Shown here: in pieces, positions 17,357 to 26,606 of the stretch
Numbering within the stretch: the first letter of the stretch is position 1
How the letters are laid out: every line of letters begins with the position of its first letter
Assembly (NCBI RefSeq): GCF_013003985.1
Contig: NZ_CP053073.1
Coordinates: forward strand, 3,410,001-3,474,000
Reading direction: 5' to 3'
DNA length: 64,000 nt
From: Usitatibacter palustris
GTDB lineage: Bacteria; Pseudomonadota; Gammaproteobacteria; Burkholderiales; Usitatibacteraceae
The notes under the pieces: model-generated
Told to the model about the DNA's origin: nothing
What the model saw: only the letters and a program-made list of their open reading frames with translations
The model's database searches: none
Program-made: the position numbers and the translations under genes

Positions 17357-19155
17357 GGGTGGGTGTACTGGCGTCTCCCTCCCGCGAGGCGGTGAGCCAC
17401 CGAGCCGCGATCGTCGTGCTCGCGGTGATGGTCCTCGGCATCGTCTTGATCCGCGCTCTGCCGATCTGGACGATGCCGCTCTACCAGGACGATGCCGTGA
17501 TCAGCGGCTATGCCTACGAGGCCGCGCTCGAGGGCAGGAGCCTGTGGAGCTACTGCGTCAACCTGGGCGAGAACATCCTGCGTTTCCAGGGCCGGCTCGC
17601 ACCGGTGTTCGCGCTGGGCATGATGCCGCTCCAGGCCGCGCTGGAAGACAACGTCTTCCTCTATCGCGTCATCCAGGGCGCGGGACAGCTGCTGGCGCTT
17701 GGCGTCTTCGGCCTCCTCGTCAGGGCCATCACGAAGGACACGCTCGCGGCGCTGCTGTGCGTGGCGATCTACGTCGCGATCTACGAGGTGAGGGACTATC
17801 ACGACCCTTCCCACGCGATCTTCCTCCTCATGCCCTACCTCATGGTGGTGGGCGGGTTGGCCTGCGTGTTCGCGCTCAGGAGCAACGAATCGCCAGCACC
17901 CTACCGGCCGTCCTTCTGGATGGTGCCGGCGCTCAACGCCGCGGGCATCCTGATGTACGAGATGGCGGTTCCCCTCAGCCTCCTGTCGTGCCTGTTGCTG
18001 CTGTTCGGCGGCGCATTTCCCTGGCGCACGCGTATCGCAAGGTCCGTGATCGCCGGGTTGCCCGTGCTCGCCATCATCGCCATCGGCCTCGTCGCGAAGG
18101 CCATGATCAGCAGCTACGAAGGCACGCAGATCGGCGTGCTCACACCCGCCGCGGTCGCGGCGGCCTACCAGAAGCATTTGAGCGCCGCGGTTCCGCTGTC
18201 GTATTGGTGGTACGACCCGCATGGCCTGATGGTCGGGCTGCTCAGGGGCACGCGCTGGAATCCTGAAGTGCTGTTGCCGAGCGCAGCGCTCGCGCTCGCC
18301 GTGGCGTTCGTGGCCTTCCACGCGCTGCTGCGAACGAAGGTCCGGCTTTCGCTCACGTTGCTGATGGCGGGCGCCACGCTGTTGCTGCTGCCCGCGATGC
18401 TGGTCTCCGTGAGCGCCAAGTACCAGCGGGAAGCCCTCATGGGACTGGGCTACCTGCACAACGCGCTTTCGTACATGGGCAGCGGCATCGTGCTCCTCGC
18501 CCTGCTGTCGCTCCTGTGCCAGTGGGGCGCGAGGCTTGGCCGGCCCGCCCTGCTCACCTGCGCACTCACCCTGTCGTGCGCCCTGGGCCTCGTGGCCGGA
18601 GTGACGCACCTGTCCTCCTATCGCGTGGCAGCGACGGTCAACGAGGGCTGGCGCTATCCCCGCGAACAGATGGAAGCCTGGATGCATCTGACGCGCAATA
18701 CCGCTTCCGGAAAAGCCGTCGTCGCCATCGACAGGGACTGGCTGAACCGCTGGGAGTGGGCTCCGTTCCTGCTGCAGCACTGGGGCGTGAAGGGCCGGTT
18801 CACGACGCTGGCCGAGCTTCCGGCCTTCCGGACGAAGCAACCCGTGCCCGACGATGCGTTGGTCATCGTGCGGTCCTCCGGCAGGTCCCATCCGGCCGCG
18901 CTGTCGCACTTCATTGACGTGACCTCAATGGCCGGCCAGCGCCAGGTGCGCGCAGTCGCCATGTCGACGAGCCGCGAAAGACTCACGGAAGGCACGCTGA
19001 GCCTCGCGCGCGGGCCCCAGGCGTGGCCCTTCCCGAGTGCGGTCGAGCGCGGCAAGCACGGGTATTACTACCGTCAGGTCGTAGTCCCGGTCGCGAGCAC
19101 GGACGTGCGCGAATTCTCCCTGGTCATCGCTCCGCCCGGCGCGACAGCGCGCTGA
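17341..19155 (+). CDS. Large polytopic membrane protein, possible GT-C-type enzyme
   Basis: A 604-residue integral membrane protein with roughly nine or ten hydrophobic segments to residue 430, then a soluble ~170-residue C-terminal part. After the first helix comes a periplasmic-loop candidate with acidic residues (YQDDAVISGYAYEAALEG), the position where GT-C glycosyltransferases carry catalytic acids. I cannot name a family with certainty. The ATG at 17341 overlaps the previous gene by 16 bases; a GTG at 17359 is an alternative start. It ends 6 bases from a convergent gene. Confidence 0.6.
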   Translation: MDPGLGVGVLASPSREAVSHRAAIVVLAVMVLGIVLIRALPIWTMPLYQDDAVISGYAYEAALEGRSLWSYCVNLGENILRFQGRLAPVFALGMMPLQAALEDNVFLYRVIQGAGQLLALGVFGLLVRAITKDTLAALLCVAIYVAIYEVRDYHDPSHAIFLLMPYLMVVGGLACVFALRSNESPAPYRPSFWMVPALNAAGILMYEMAVPLSLLSCLLLLFGGAFPWRTRIARSVIAGLPVLAIIAIGLVAKAMISSYEGTQIGVLTPAAVAAAYQKHLSAAVPLSYWWYDPHGLMVGLLRGTRWNPEVLLPSAALALAVAFVAFHALLRTKVRLSLTLLMAGATLLLLPAMLVSVSAKYQREALMGLGYLHNALSYMGSGIVLLALLSLLCQWGARLGRPALLTCALTLSCALGLVAGVTHLSSYRVAATVNEGWRYPREQMEAWMHLTRNTASGKAVVAIDRDWLNRWEWAPFLLQHWGVKGRFTTLAELPAFRTKQPVPDDALVIVRSSGRSHPAALSHFIDVTSMAGQRQVRAVAMSTSRERLTEGTLSLARGPQAWPFPSAVERGKHGYYYRQVVVPVASTDVREFSLVIAPPGATAR

Positions 19156-19161
19156 AGCTCG

Positions 19162-20016
19162 TTATTGCCTGACCAGCCAGAGGCTCCCGCCCGAATCGCC
19201 GGCGAAGCGGGGATCGACGGCACTCAACACTTCCGAATGCTTCGCGCCGAGGTAGGAGTTGAAGCGGAGCATCCTGTACGCGGTGTTGAACTGCAGGAAC
19301 GCCCTCAGCAGGAAGCACTCGTTCCACGCCCGGCCCTCGAGGTACCACTCCTTCGGATACTCAAAGGGCCAGAAGATGTCGTGGAAGTGAACCAGGACTC
19401 CCGGCGCCAGCTGCGGTAGCACGCTGAAGACGAGATGGTTCACGTCGCTGCCCGACTTCGTGACGTGGGTGGAGTCGATGAACAGGACATCACCCTTCCC
19501 GAGGCCGCGGAAGAACTCCGGGGAAAAATCCTGCACGGGTTGCCGGGCCAGCGTGAGTTTGCGCGCGGCGACATCCGCCTCGCACAGCTCCATCAGGCGG
19601 TCGGGAAACGGTTCAATGCAGTGAACGTCGCATTCGAGCTTGAGCTTGTCGATGCAATCGAGCCAGCACGCCGTCGAAAAACCGCTGCCGACTTCCACGA
19701 CGCGCCGCGGGCGAAAGGACTTCGCGATGTGCCAGACGGCGTTGGCGTCGCCGAAGCGAAAGAAGAAGTTGTCGTAGTAGTACCTCAACCCCGCCGTCTT
19801 CTCCGCGCTCCACGGTCCGACCGGATCGCTCTCGCAGGCGCGGCGGAACAACGCGAGCTGTTCGGCCTCGTTGAGGTCGATGCCCTCGACGTTTTCGTAC
19901 GACTGGCAGACCGCGGCGTGCCCGCTCGCGACATCGTCCAGCAGCGGGTGGGGAGAATAGAAATGGCCGGGGGGCGCGAAGTTCATCGCCGCGGCGATCG
20001 TCGAATCGTAGGTCAA
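19162..20016 (-). CDS. Class I SAM-dependent methyltransferase (Methyltransf_24-like)
   Basis: A 284-residue enzyme. VVEVGSGFSTACW (near 106-118) is motif I, IEPFPDRL follows, and DVLFIDSTHVTKSGSDV is the acid-rich region seen in the Methyltransf_24 group (FkbM/cephalosporin-hydroxylase neighbours). HFHDIFWPFEYPKEW is a further family-like segment. It is the last gene of a four-gene minus-strand block led by a lipoprotein and an acyltransferase. Its stop nearly touches the convergent membrane-protein gene. Confidence 0.8.
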   Translation of the reverse strand: MTYDSTIAAAMNFAPPGHFYSPHPLLDDVASGHAAVCQSYENVEGIDLNEAEQLALFRRACESDPVGPWSAEKTAGLRYYYDNFFFRFGDANAVWHIAKSFRPRRVVEVGSGFSTACWLDCIDKLKLECDVHCIEPFPDRLMELCEADVAARKLTLARQPVQDFSPEFFRGLGKGDVLFIDSTHVTKSGSDVNHLVFSVLPQLAPGVLVHFHDIFWPFEYPKEWYLEGRAWNECFLLRAFLQFNTAYRMLRFNSYLGAKHSEVLSAVDPRFAGDSGGSLWLVRQ

Positions 20017-20064
20017 GGGGATGTTTCCTCTCGTGCGAAGTCGTTGCTGAGTGCGGTTTCGGGT

Positions 20065-21270
20065 CTAGTTCGGCGGGGGCGCGGTCAGCATCCCGCGCAC
20101 GTCGCGAAGCGGGAACTCCCACACCACGACCTTGGGCTTGCCGGGCCCGTGGCGGGTGCTGAACTCGGCGTAGATTTCGTTGCGCCTTTTCCAGAATAGC
20201 TCGAACGCGAAGAAGGAGCCCTGGCCGGCATGCGGCAGATTCTGCACTTCGACGTTGTCCAGGTGCAGCCCGAGCTGCCACGCGAACCCGACGGGCTGCG
20301 CGAGCCACGTGTACTGCCCCGTGTAGCTCGTGCCGACAGCCGCGACCAGGCCCGAGGGCTTCTGGGGATAGGGGTAGCCGCGGCCCGCCTCGCCGTTCAG
20401 GAGCCTTTCGCGATACGTCCACACGGGCTTGAGCCAGGTGTTGAGCGCCGGCAACGGGTCGAACACTTTCGCCATGTCCCCCACGTGGTCGAACTCGAGA
20501 TACGTGGGATCTCGCGGCACCCGGGCCACCAGCGTGGAACTGCGCGCGATGAGCTGGGCGGTCGCGTTCGCGGCGAGCTCGATGCCCACACCCGTCCAAT
20601 GGCTGTCGCCGGGCACGAAGAGCAGCGTCTCGGGCCGACGGGCAATCGCGCTCCGGTACAGGGACTGCAGGTCGACAGCGGGAACGCCTTCGCGCGCCAG
20701 CTTCTCGATGAAGAATCCATGGACGGCGTCGGAGCGATCGGCGAGAACCAGGTCCCTGCTCAGGAGATTCGCTTCCCCGATCGGCCATCGGGCGAGCTCG
20801 CGGTGGGTCCCCAGCTTCGCCGGCACCGCGAGGACAACAAGCGTCCAGCCTTCCTGCTTGAGACGCTTTTCGTACGCACCGATCACCTGCGCGGCGCGAA
20901 CGAGATCCGCCTCGACCTCGGGCGTGAGGCCCCGCGAGACCCACAAGTCGAGATTGGGAAAGAGCATCAAGGGCTCCTGTCCGCCCCAGATGGCCCATTC
21001 GACGACCTGCCCTCCCGCGACGCGAACGCTGTTGCCGGCTTCCCGGGCGAGCCTCACCGTGGAAATACGCGCGACGCTGCGCCGCAGGCGAGCCTGGTCA
21101 AGCTGCGGCAATCCGGCCGGCACCCACCCGCCGACGTTCTGTTCGGCATTTCGCTCGATGAGCAGCGTGGGAAAGCGCAAACCCTCGCCATACGGCAGGC
21201 GCAACCACGCGCCGCCGAGGAACAAGGCGGTGAGCGCGGCATAGGCCCAGACGACGGAGTTGGCGCGCAT
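20065..21270 (-). CDS. AlgJ/AlgX-like SGNH O-acetyltransferase
   Basis: A 401-residue periplasmic protein anchored by an N-terminal helix (about residues 5-22). GDSHWTG carries the Asp222-x-His224 pair and GTSYTG carries Ser315, the SGNH arrangement of AlgJ/AlgX acetyltransferases; WYLE-type ends are absent. It would take acetyl groups passed through the MBOAT protein encoded 8 bases upstream and place them on the exported glycan. Length fits AlgJ (about 390). Confidence 0.85.
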   Translation of the reverse strand: MRANSVVWAYAALTALFLGGAWLRLPYGEGLRFPTLLIERNAEQNVGGWVPAGLPQLDQARLRRSVARISTVRLAREAGNSVRVAGGQVVEWAIWGGQEPLMLFPNLDLWVSRGLTPEVEADLVRAAQVIGAYEKRLKQEGWTLVVLAVPAKLGTHRELARWPIGEANLLSRDLVLADRSDAVHGFFIEKLAREGVPAVDLQSLYRSAIARRPETLLFVPGDSHWTGVGIELAANATAQLIARSSTLVARVPRDPTYLEFDHVGDMAKVFDPLPALNTWLKPVWTYRERLLNGEAGRGYPYPQKPSGLVAAVGTSYTGQYTWLAQPVGFAWQLGLHLDNVEVQNLPHAGQGSFFAFELFWKRRNEIYAEFSTRHGPGKPKVVVWEFPLRDVRGMLTAPPPN

Positions 21271-21278
21271 GCGTCAGA

Positions 21279-22706
21279 TCAGAACTGGAAGTAGAGGAAC
21301 GGGATCTCGCGGCTGCTCATGCTCACGAGGACCGCGAACACGAAAGCAGCGAACAGCAACCACTGGGTCCGCGCCGCGAATGCCCGGCCCGCCATGGGCT
21401 CCGCACCGACGACCCTCGGCTCGAGGCGCCAGAAGAACAGGAGCGCCACGACGACGAGCAACACGGAAGGCAAGTGCTTCTGCGCGAGCAGGGGAGTGAA
21501 CTGCGACGCGAACCCGTTGAACCCCGTCATGCCCGCCAGCACGCCCGCTGCCTGCGAGAAGGTGTCGCTGCGGAAGAAGACCCATCCGATGACCACGAGC
21601 AGGAATGTGCCCGCCTGTCTCGCGAGCACGGGCACGCGCTCGAGCCGCGACTCGCCCACCCAACGTTCGACCACCAGCAAGGCACCGTGGTACGCGCCCC
21701 ACGCCACGAAGGTGAAGCTCGCACCGTGCCACAGCCCGCCGATCACCATCGTGAGGAAGACGTTGAGCTGCACGCGCCAGGGCGCGCAGCGGTTGCCTCC
21801 GAGGCTCACGTACAGGTAGTCGCGCAACCACTGGGACAACGTGATGTGCCAGCGCCGCCAGAAATCGGCGAATCCGACGGCGCGGTAGGGAGAGCGGAAG
21901 TTGTCGGGGAAGCGGAACCCAAGGCACAGGCCCAGCCCCGTGGCCATGAGCGAGTAGCCCCAGAAATCGAAGTAGAGCTGGAAGGTATAGGCGAGCGCGC
22001 CGGTCCACGCCTGCAGGAAATCGGGCCGCGCGACCGCGAACCCATAGGGGACGAAAACCGCGAACTGGTCGGCGAACAGGCTCTTGATGGCGAAGCCCAG
22101 CGCGAACACCGACAGGCCGTGCGCGAGGCGCGGTCCGTCCCAGGCGGCGAACTGCGCGTGCATGTCCGGATATCGCACGATCGGTCCCGCGATGAAGCGC
22201 GGGAACATCGCGAGGAATGTCAGGTAGTCGAGCGGGCGCACCGGACGCGTGATGCGTCCGCGATAGGCGTCGATGGAAAAGCTCAGCGCCTCGAAAACGT
22301 AGAACGAGATGCCCGGCGGCAGCTCGATCGTTCCGCCGCTGCCGAAGTACGGCGAGAGCGCGGCCTGCAGCCCCTTCAGGGCCGGCACCAGCGTCGCAAG
22401 CCAGTTCAGGTACTTGAAGAGGGCGAGGAAGGCGAGCGCGTAGACGACGGCGCCGGCCACGGCAGCGCGCCGCACGCCGGGCCGGTCGGAGCGTACGGCG
22501 ATGAGCGCGAAGCCATACGTCCCCGAAACGACCGCGATGAACAGCAGCGGCCAGAGCCAGTTGCCGTACGCGTAGAAAACCAGCGTCGCGACGATGATCG
22601 CGAGCTTCGCCACCGCCGTGAAGCGGCCACCCCACCCGGCCACGCGCAGCAACAGCAGGCTCGCGGGCAGGAAGTAGAAGAGGAAAAGGGGGTCGGTGAA
22701 AAGCAT
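21279..22706 (-). CDS. MBOAT O-acyltransferase (AlgI-like)
   Basis: A 475-residue polytopic membrane acyltransferase that moves acetyl groups across the inner membrane for glycan O-acetylation. Conserved family points are FDFWGYSLMATGLGLCLGF, DFWRRWHITLS (His287) and GGLWHGASFTFVAWGAYHG with the catalytic His327. Length matches AlgI (about 470-520). It sits directly before the AlgJ-like gene, the normal partner. Confidence 0.92.
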   Translation of the reverse strand: MLFTDPLFLFYFLPASLLLLRVAGWGGRFTAVAKLAIIVATLVFYAYGNWLWPLLFIAVVSGTYGFALIAVRSDRPGVRRAAVAGAVVYALAFLALFKYLNWLATLVPALKGLQAALSPYFGSGGTIELPPGISFYVFEALSFSIDAYRGRITRPVRPLDYLTFLAMFPRFIAGPIVRYPDMHAQFAAWDGPRLAHGLSVFALGFAIKSLFADQFAVFVPYGFAVARPDFLQAWTGALAYTFQLYFDFWGYSLMATGLGLCLGFRFPDNFRSPYRAVGFADFWRRWHITLSQWLRDYLYVSLGGNRCAPWRVQLNVFLTMVIGGLWHGASFTFVAWGAYHGALLVVERWVGESRLERVPVLARQAGTFLLVVIGWVFFRSDTFSQAAGVLAGMTGFNGFASQFTPLLAQKHLPSVLLVVVALLFFWRLEPRVVGAEPMAGRAFAARTQWLLFAAFVFAVLVSMSSREIPFLYFQF

Positions 22707-22740
22707 CGGCCGGCCGGCTCGGGACGCCTGGAGCGGCCGG

Positions 22741-23334
22741 TCAGTTCTGGATCTTCAGCGAGGTCAGCCCGAGGCCGAGCTTGCGAGTGTCGGGGTTCTG
22801 CGGCGAAACTTCGCCGGGGCGAATGGGTGCCGGGGGCACGATCTCGATCGTGTCTACATCGACGCCGCTGAACTCGACCCGGTAGGAGGCCTTGGCGGGA
22901 TTGCCGAGGGTGAGGGTCCTCTCGACCGAACCGGCGCGAATTTTCACCGGCTGATAGGCGTTGGGCCCGAGGCCCGTGGCCTTGAGCTCGAGCGTGAAAC
23001 TCTTGGGCAAAGCACGGTCGAATCGAAAGCTCGCAGCCGGTGCGAGATTCGCATCCGTCCAGCGCCCCCATGATTCCGCGCCCGACACGCCCTTCACCTC
23101 CTTCAGGAAACCCGGGAAGCCCGGTTTCGTGAAGTCGATGCCTTCCGCGAGCGTGGCCTCGTGCCGCGGACCCAGGGCGATGGGGGAACCCCCGGACGCG
23201 ACCGGGGCCGGGGCCGCGGGGGCTGCAGCGGGCGCAGGCGGGCGCTTCGCGTCCGGCTCGTCGCTACAGGACGCCAGGCACGCCACGAGAACGGCGCCCT
23301 GGAAGACAGCTTCGGCGAAGGATTTCTTGTTCAT
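22741..23334 (-). CDS. Small lipoprotein with beta-sandwich-like domain
   Basis: A 197-residue predicted lipoprotein with lipobox L20-A21-S22-C23. A Pro/Ala-rich linker (about 28-50) follows. The rest (FTKPGFPGFL, SWGRWTDANLAP, FTLELKATGLGPNAYQPVKI) resembles a short beta domain found at the ends of several polysaccharide-modifying membrane enzymes (DUF7024-like, from memory). It heads the O-acetylation block, 34 bases before the MBOAT gene, and may present or bind the glycan during acetylation. The function is inferred from position. Confidence 0.65.
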   Translation of the reverse strand: MNKKSFAEAVFQGAVLVACLASCSDEPDAKRPPAPAAAPAAPAPVASGGSPIALGPRHEATLAEGIDFTKPGFPGFLKEVKGVSGAESWGRWTDANLAPAASFRFDRALPKSFTLELKATGLGPNAYQPVKIRAGSVERTLTLGNPAKASYRVEFSGVDVDTIEIVPPAPIRPGEVSPQNPDTRKLGLGLTSLKIQN

Positions 23335-23360
23335 GGGGAGTCGTTCGAGATGAGGGGCGG

Positions 23361-23366
23361 ATTGTA
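23361..23366 (-). promoter_or_regulatory. -10 element for the O-acetylation block
   Basis: TACAAT on the minus strand lies 26 bases before the lipoprotein ATG, giving a normal short leader. No good -35 is seen. The remainder of the 182-base divergent gap (to 23516) shows nothing else I can support. Confidence 0.4.
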
Positions 23367-23516
23367 TCGTGCCGGCCCGCCATCTCCGCGGACTCCGGAC
23401 GAGGTGGAAACGAGGGAATTTTCAGCACACGACTTGATGCAATTGCGGCAGCACCCTGGATCGCGGCGGGCGCACGATGTCCCAAACGCCCGAGAAGAAT
23501 AGGCACACGTTTGTCG

Positions 23517-26500
23517 ATGCGCACCAACGCCAGTCTCCTGACCGCCCTCGTGACCCTCCTCATCGGGATCACGGCGGCCCCGGCTGCGCCTCCCGCAGCG
23601 CAGAAGGATCTGCCGGTGCCGGATTTCGCGTGTCTCCACGAAGGCTTCAAGTGGTGGTACCCGACGTTCTCGGTCGCCTGCTCCCAGGCCGACCTCATCC
23701 AATGGGCTTCGAACCGGGGCACGACCTTGTCGATGCTCTCTCCCGTGCCGCCCGTGCTGCCGGATGGTTCGCTCGCGCAGGGCACGTACCGGGCGCCAAA
23801 CGGCGATCTTGCCCTCTTCGCGCGCTTCGCCGGCGACACATTCCTGCCCATTCCCTACAGGACGCGTGCTGAAGTCCGCGCCGTTTACCTGGCGAGCATG
23901 GGCGTGGACGAAGTGCTCGCCGCATCGCCTCCAACCTTGGCCGCCGCGCCCGGTCCATGCGATCCGGTTTTCGGCATGGCGCTTCTGGGTACCGTGCCGA
24001 CCGCCTTCAGCGGTTCGGTCCGCCTCTATCGCCAGTGTGCGACGAACCCATCCGGACCGTATTCGGGCAAGTCGATCCTCTACACGGAGGGACACGGCGG
24101 TTCGTTCCTGGACACCGGGGCCGATTTCGTCCAGTGGCTCTCGAGCCTGGGCTTTGACGTGTACCTCGCGGACATGCCCCTCTACGGAACCAACCAGGGC
24201 GACCCGGCGGCCCTCGTCCTGGACCACGAAGATTACGTGCTCCACGAGCGAGCGCCGGTCAGTCCCTTGTGGACCGAGATGCTGGCGCCGCAGATGGCGA
24301 TCATCGACTTCATCCGGGCGCGGTCCAGCGGGCCGCTGGGCGTGGCGGGCCGCTCGGGCGGCGCCATGCTGGCCAACGGGATCGGCACGATCCACCCCTC
24401 GGTGGACTATGTGCTCTCGATCGCCAGCGCAACGCCCCATTCGATGCGCCTCGGATCGGTGTTCGGCCCGTTCGATCTGGGCGACTGGGAACAATGGAGC
24501 CCGCGCACCTATGCCGTGGTGGGCCACGAGGAGCTCATTCGATCGGCCGGACGACTCGGCGGTGTCTTCGCCTTCAGCGGCCAGGACCCCTGCTGCTTCC
24601 GCGTGGCCCCCGGCGACGGTTTCTACGAGTGGGTGACGGTGCCCCCCAGCGACGGACGCACGATCGCGCTCGCCGTCGATCCCGCGCATGCCGACCATTC
24701 CCTGAGCGAGGCGCAGAAGCCGGCCGTCCTCGCCTTCCTCGACGGCGTGATGTCCGCGCCGCATCTTGCGGTCACGCTCGCCGGCAGCGGCCAGGGGTTC
24801 GTCACCTCCAGCCCCGACGCCATCGACTGCCTCAGCGCCTGCGGGGCGACCTTCGCCCCGGGCACGCAGGTCACGCTCACGGCAACGGCCGAGGGTCCGG
24901 CATCGGTGTTCGCCGGCTGGTCCGGCGCGTGCACCGGAACAGGCGCATGCGTCGTCACGATGAACGCTTCCATGTCCGTGATCGCTACGTTCAACATCGC
25001 GACGATGCCGCTCACCATCGAGAAAGCAGGTACAGGAACAGGCCTGGTGGCCTCGACCCCCGCAGGCATCGAGTGCGGGGCGACGTGCGCGACCAATTTC
25101 GCGCTGGGCACGCTCGTGACGCTCACGGCGTCGCCCGATTCGGGCTCGGTCTTCCAGGGTTGGTCCGGGGCCTGTTCCGGAGTCAGCGCCTGCGCGGTGA
25201 CGATGGATGCGGCGAAGTCCTTGACCGCAACCTTCGGTGCGCTGAACACGCTCACCGTGACCAAGTCGGGCGCGGGATCGGGCAGCGTGTCCTCGTCGCC
25301 CGCGGGAATCGACTGCGGGTCGGTGTGCGCCGCAAGTTTCGTGATGGGGGAGAACGTGGCCCTCACCGCAACGCCAGCGGTGAACTCGATCTTCGACGGA
25401 TGGTCGGGAGCCTGCACCGGCACCGGCGCCTGCGTGGTCACCGTGGATGCGGCCAAGTCGGTGTCCGCCACGTTCTCGCTGACGCAGCTCGGACTCGCGA
25501 TCGCGAAAGCCGGCAATGGCGCGGGCAACGTGACTTCATCGCCCGCGGGGCTCGACTGCGGCGCGGCCTGCTTCCGGGTCTTCGAGCCCGGGACAATGGT
25601 GACCCTCACCGCGACATCCGACCCCAACCACATCTTCGGCGGATGGACCGGCGGCGGATGCAGCGGCACCGGCCCCTGCGTTGTCACGCTGCTCGCAGCG
25701 ACGCAGGTGACGGCCGCCTTCATCGATCCGCCCGCGACCGTGCGCCTCGCCAACCTCTCGACGCGCGGCCAGGTCCTCTCGGGCAGCGACGTGTTGATCT
25801 CCGGTTTCGTGATCGGCGGCAACCAGCCCAAGACGATCGTCATGACCGTCGCCGGCCCCTCGCTGATCGACCACGGCGTCACGTCGCCGCTCATGAACCC
25901 GATGATCACGCTCGTGCGCATGTCCGACAACACGGTCATCGGCAACAACGACGACTGGCAGTTCCAGACGAATCCGCAAGACCTCGCGCGGATCCAGGCG
26001 TCGGGCTTCGCGCCGGCCAACGCGTTCGAGCCGGCGATCATCGCGACACTCCCGCCGGGCGCGTACACGGCGATCGTGCAGGGCGTGGGCGTCACGGCGA
26101 CCGGCATCGGCCTCGTCGGACTCTATGAAGTCGACAACCCGCACATGCCGCTCATCAACATCTCCACGCGCGGGCAGGTACGCACGGGCAACAACGCGAT
26201 GATCGCGGGCTTCATCATCCACGGCATCGGCGAGCAGCGGGTCGTGATCACCGTCGCGGGCCCTTCGCTCTCGGGCGCGGGCATCCCGAACCCGCTCGCC
26301 AATCCGCACCTCACGATCGTTCGCTCGTCCGACGGCGCGGTGATCGCCACCAACGACAATTGGCAGGTCCAGGCCGATCCCTCGCACGTCGGCCTGATCC
26401 AGTCCGTGGGCTTCGCCCCGGCCAATTCGCTGGAGCCCGCGGTCTACCTCTCGCTGCCGCCGGGCGCGTACACGGCCATAGTGCAGGGCGTCGGGGGAAT

Positions 26501-26537
26501 CGGCGTGGGCCTCGTGGGGGTCTACGCCGTCCAGTAG
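23517..26537 (+). CDS. Secreted alpha/beta-hydrolase-like protein with InlB-like repeats and D1-D2 C-terminal module
   Basis: A 1006-residue exported protein. A signal peptide covers about residues 1-25 (cleavage near AAPA). Residues 60-410 look like an alpha/beta hydrolase: nucleophile elbow GRSGG (Ser280), a candidate acid in FSGQDPCC, and a late histidine in ADHSLSE. This resembles esterase or depolymerase folds, but the substrate is unknown. Four cysteine-paired beta repeats (414-738) with GWSGAC motifs resemble the divergent InlB B-repeat. Residues 742-1006 are the tandem C-terminal pair. The ATG at 23517 is preferred to the in-frame TTG at 23511. It stands between two polysaccharide blocks and is transcribed toward rfbF. 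Confidence 0.82.
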   Translation: MRTNASLLTALVTLLIGITAAPAAPPAAQKDLPVPDFACLHEGFKWWYPTFSVACSQADLIQWASNRGTTLSMLSPVPPVLPDGSLAQGTYRAPNGDLALFARFAGDTFLPIPYRTRAEVRAVYLASMGVDEVLAASPPTLAAAPGPCDPVFGMALLGTVPTAFSGSVRLYRQCATNPSGPYSGKSILYTEGHGGSFLDTGADFVQWLSSLGFDVYLADMPLYGTNQGDPAALVLDHEDYVLHERAPVSPLWTEMLAPQMAIIDFIRARSSGPLGVAGRSGGAMLANGIGTIHPSVDYVLSIASATPHSMRLGSVFGPFDLGDWEQWSPRTYAVVGHEELIRSAGRLGGVFAFSGQDPCCFRVAPGDGFYEWVTVPPSDGRTIALAVDPAHADHSLSEAQKPAVLAFLDGVMSAPHLAVTLAGSGQGFVTSSPDAIDCLSACGATFAPGTQVTLTATAEGPASVFAGWSGACTGTGACVVTMNASMSVIATFNIATMPLTIEKAGTGTGLVASTPAGIECGATCATNFALGTLVTLTASPDSGSVFQGWSGACSGVSACAVTMDAAKSLTATFGALNTLTVTKSGAGSGSVSSSPAGIDCGSVCAASFVMGENVALTATPAVNSIFDGWSGACTGTGACVVTVDAAKSVSATFSLTQLGLAIAKAGNGAGNVTSSPAGLDCGAACFRVFEPGTMVTLTATSDPNHIFGGWTGGGCSGTGPCVVTLLAATQVTAAFIDPPATVRLANLSTRGQVLSGSDVLISGFVIGGNQPKTIVMTVAGPSLIDHGVTSPLMNPMITLVRMSDNTVIGNNDDWQFQTNPQDLARIQASGFAPANAFEPAIIATLPPGAYTAIVQGVGVTATGIGLVGLYEVDNPHMPLINISTRGQVRTGNNAMIAGFIIHGIGEQRVVITVAGPSLSGAGIPNPLANPHLTIVRSSDGAVIATNDNWQVQADPSHVGLIQSVGFAPANSLEPAVYLSLPPGAYTAIVQGVGGIGVGLVGVYAVQ
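24756..25727 (+). repeat. Four InlB-like (GWSGAC) repeats
   Basis: Four units of about 80 residues. Each has a CxxxC pair, VTLTA, GWSGAC or GWTGGGC and CVVT, then ATF or a similar end. Two cysteine pairs per unit suggest disulfides outside the cytoplasm. Such stalk repeats usually space a catalytic head from its anchor. Confidence 0.8.
25740..26534 (+). repeat. D1-D2 module of the hydrolase
   Basis: D1 spans 25740-26150 and D2 spans 26151-26534. The linker reads EVDNPHMPLINISTRG. D1 carries the TLVR form and D2 the TIVR form. The protein ends three residues after GLVGVY. Confidence 0.88.
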
Positions 26538-26594
26538 GGCCCGGGTTTCGATACTATTGGGCCGCCCACCGTCGCGTGGACCCATGAATCGCCT

Positions 26595-26606
26595 GGAGCT
26601 CTCTTG
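26595..26606 (+). promoter_or_regulatory. Shine-Dalgarno deciding a TTG start for rfbF
   Basis: GGAG (26595-26598) is five bases before the TTG at 26604. The protein then begins [14 protein letters not shown], the exact family start, so TTG is preferred. A nearby ATG at 26584 is out of frame. Confidence 0.75.
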
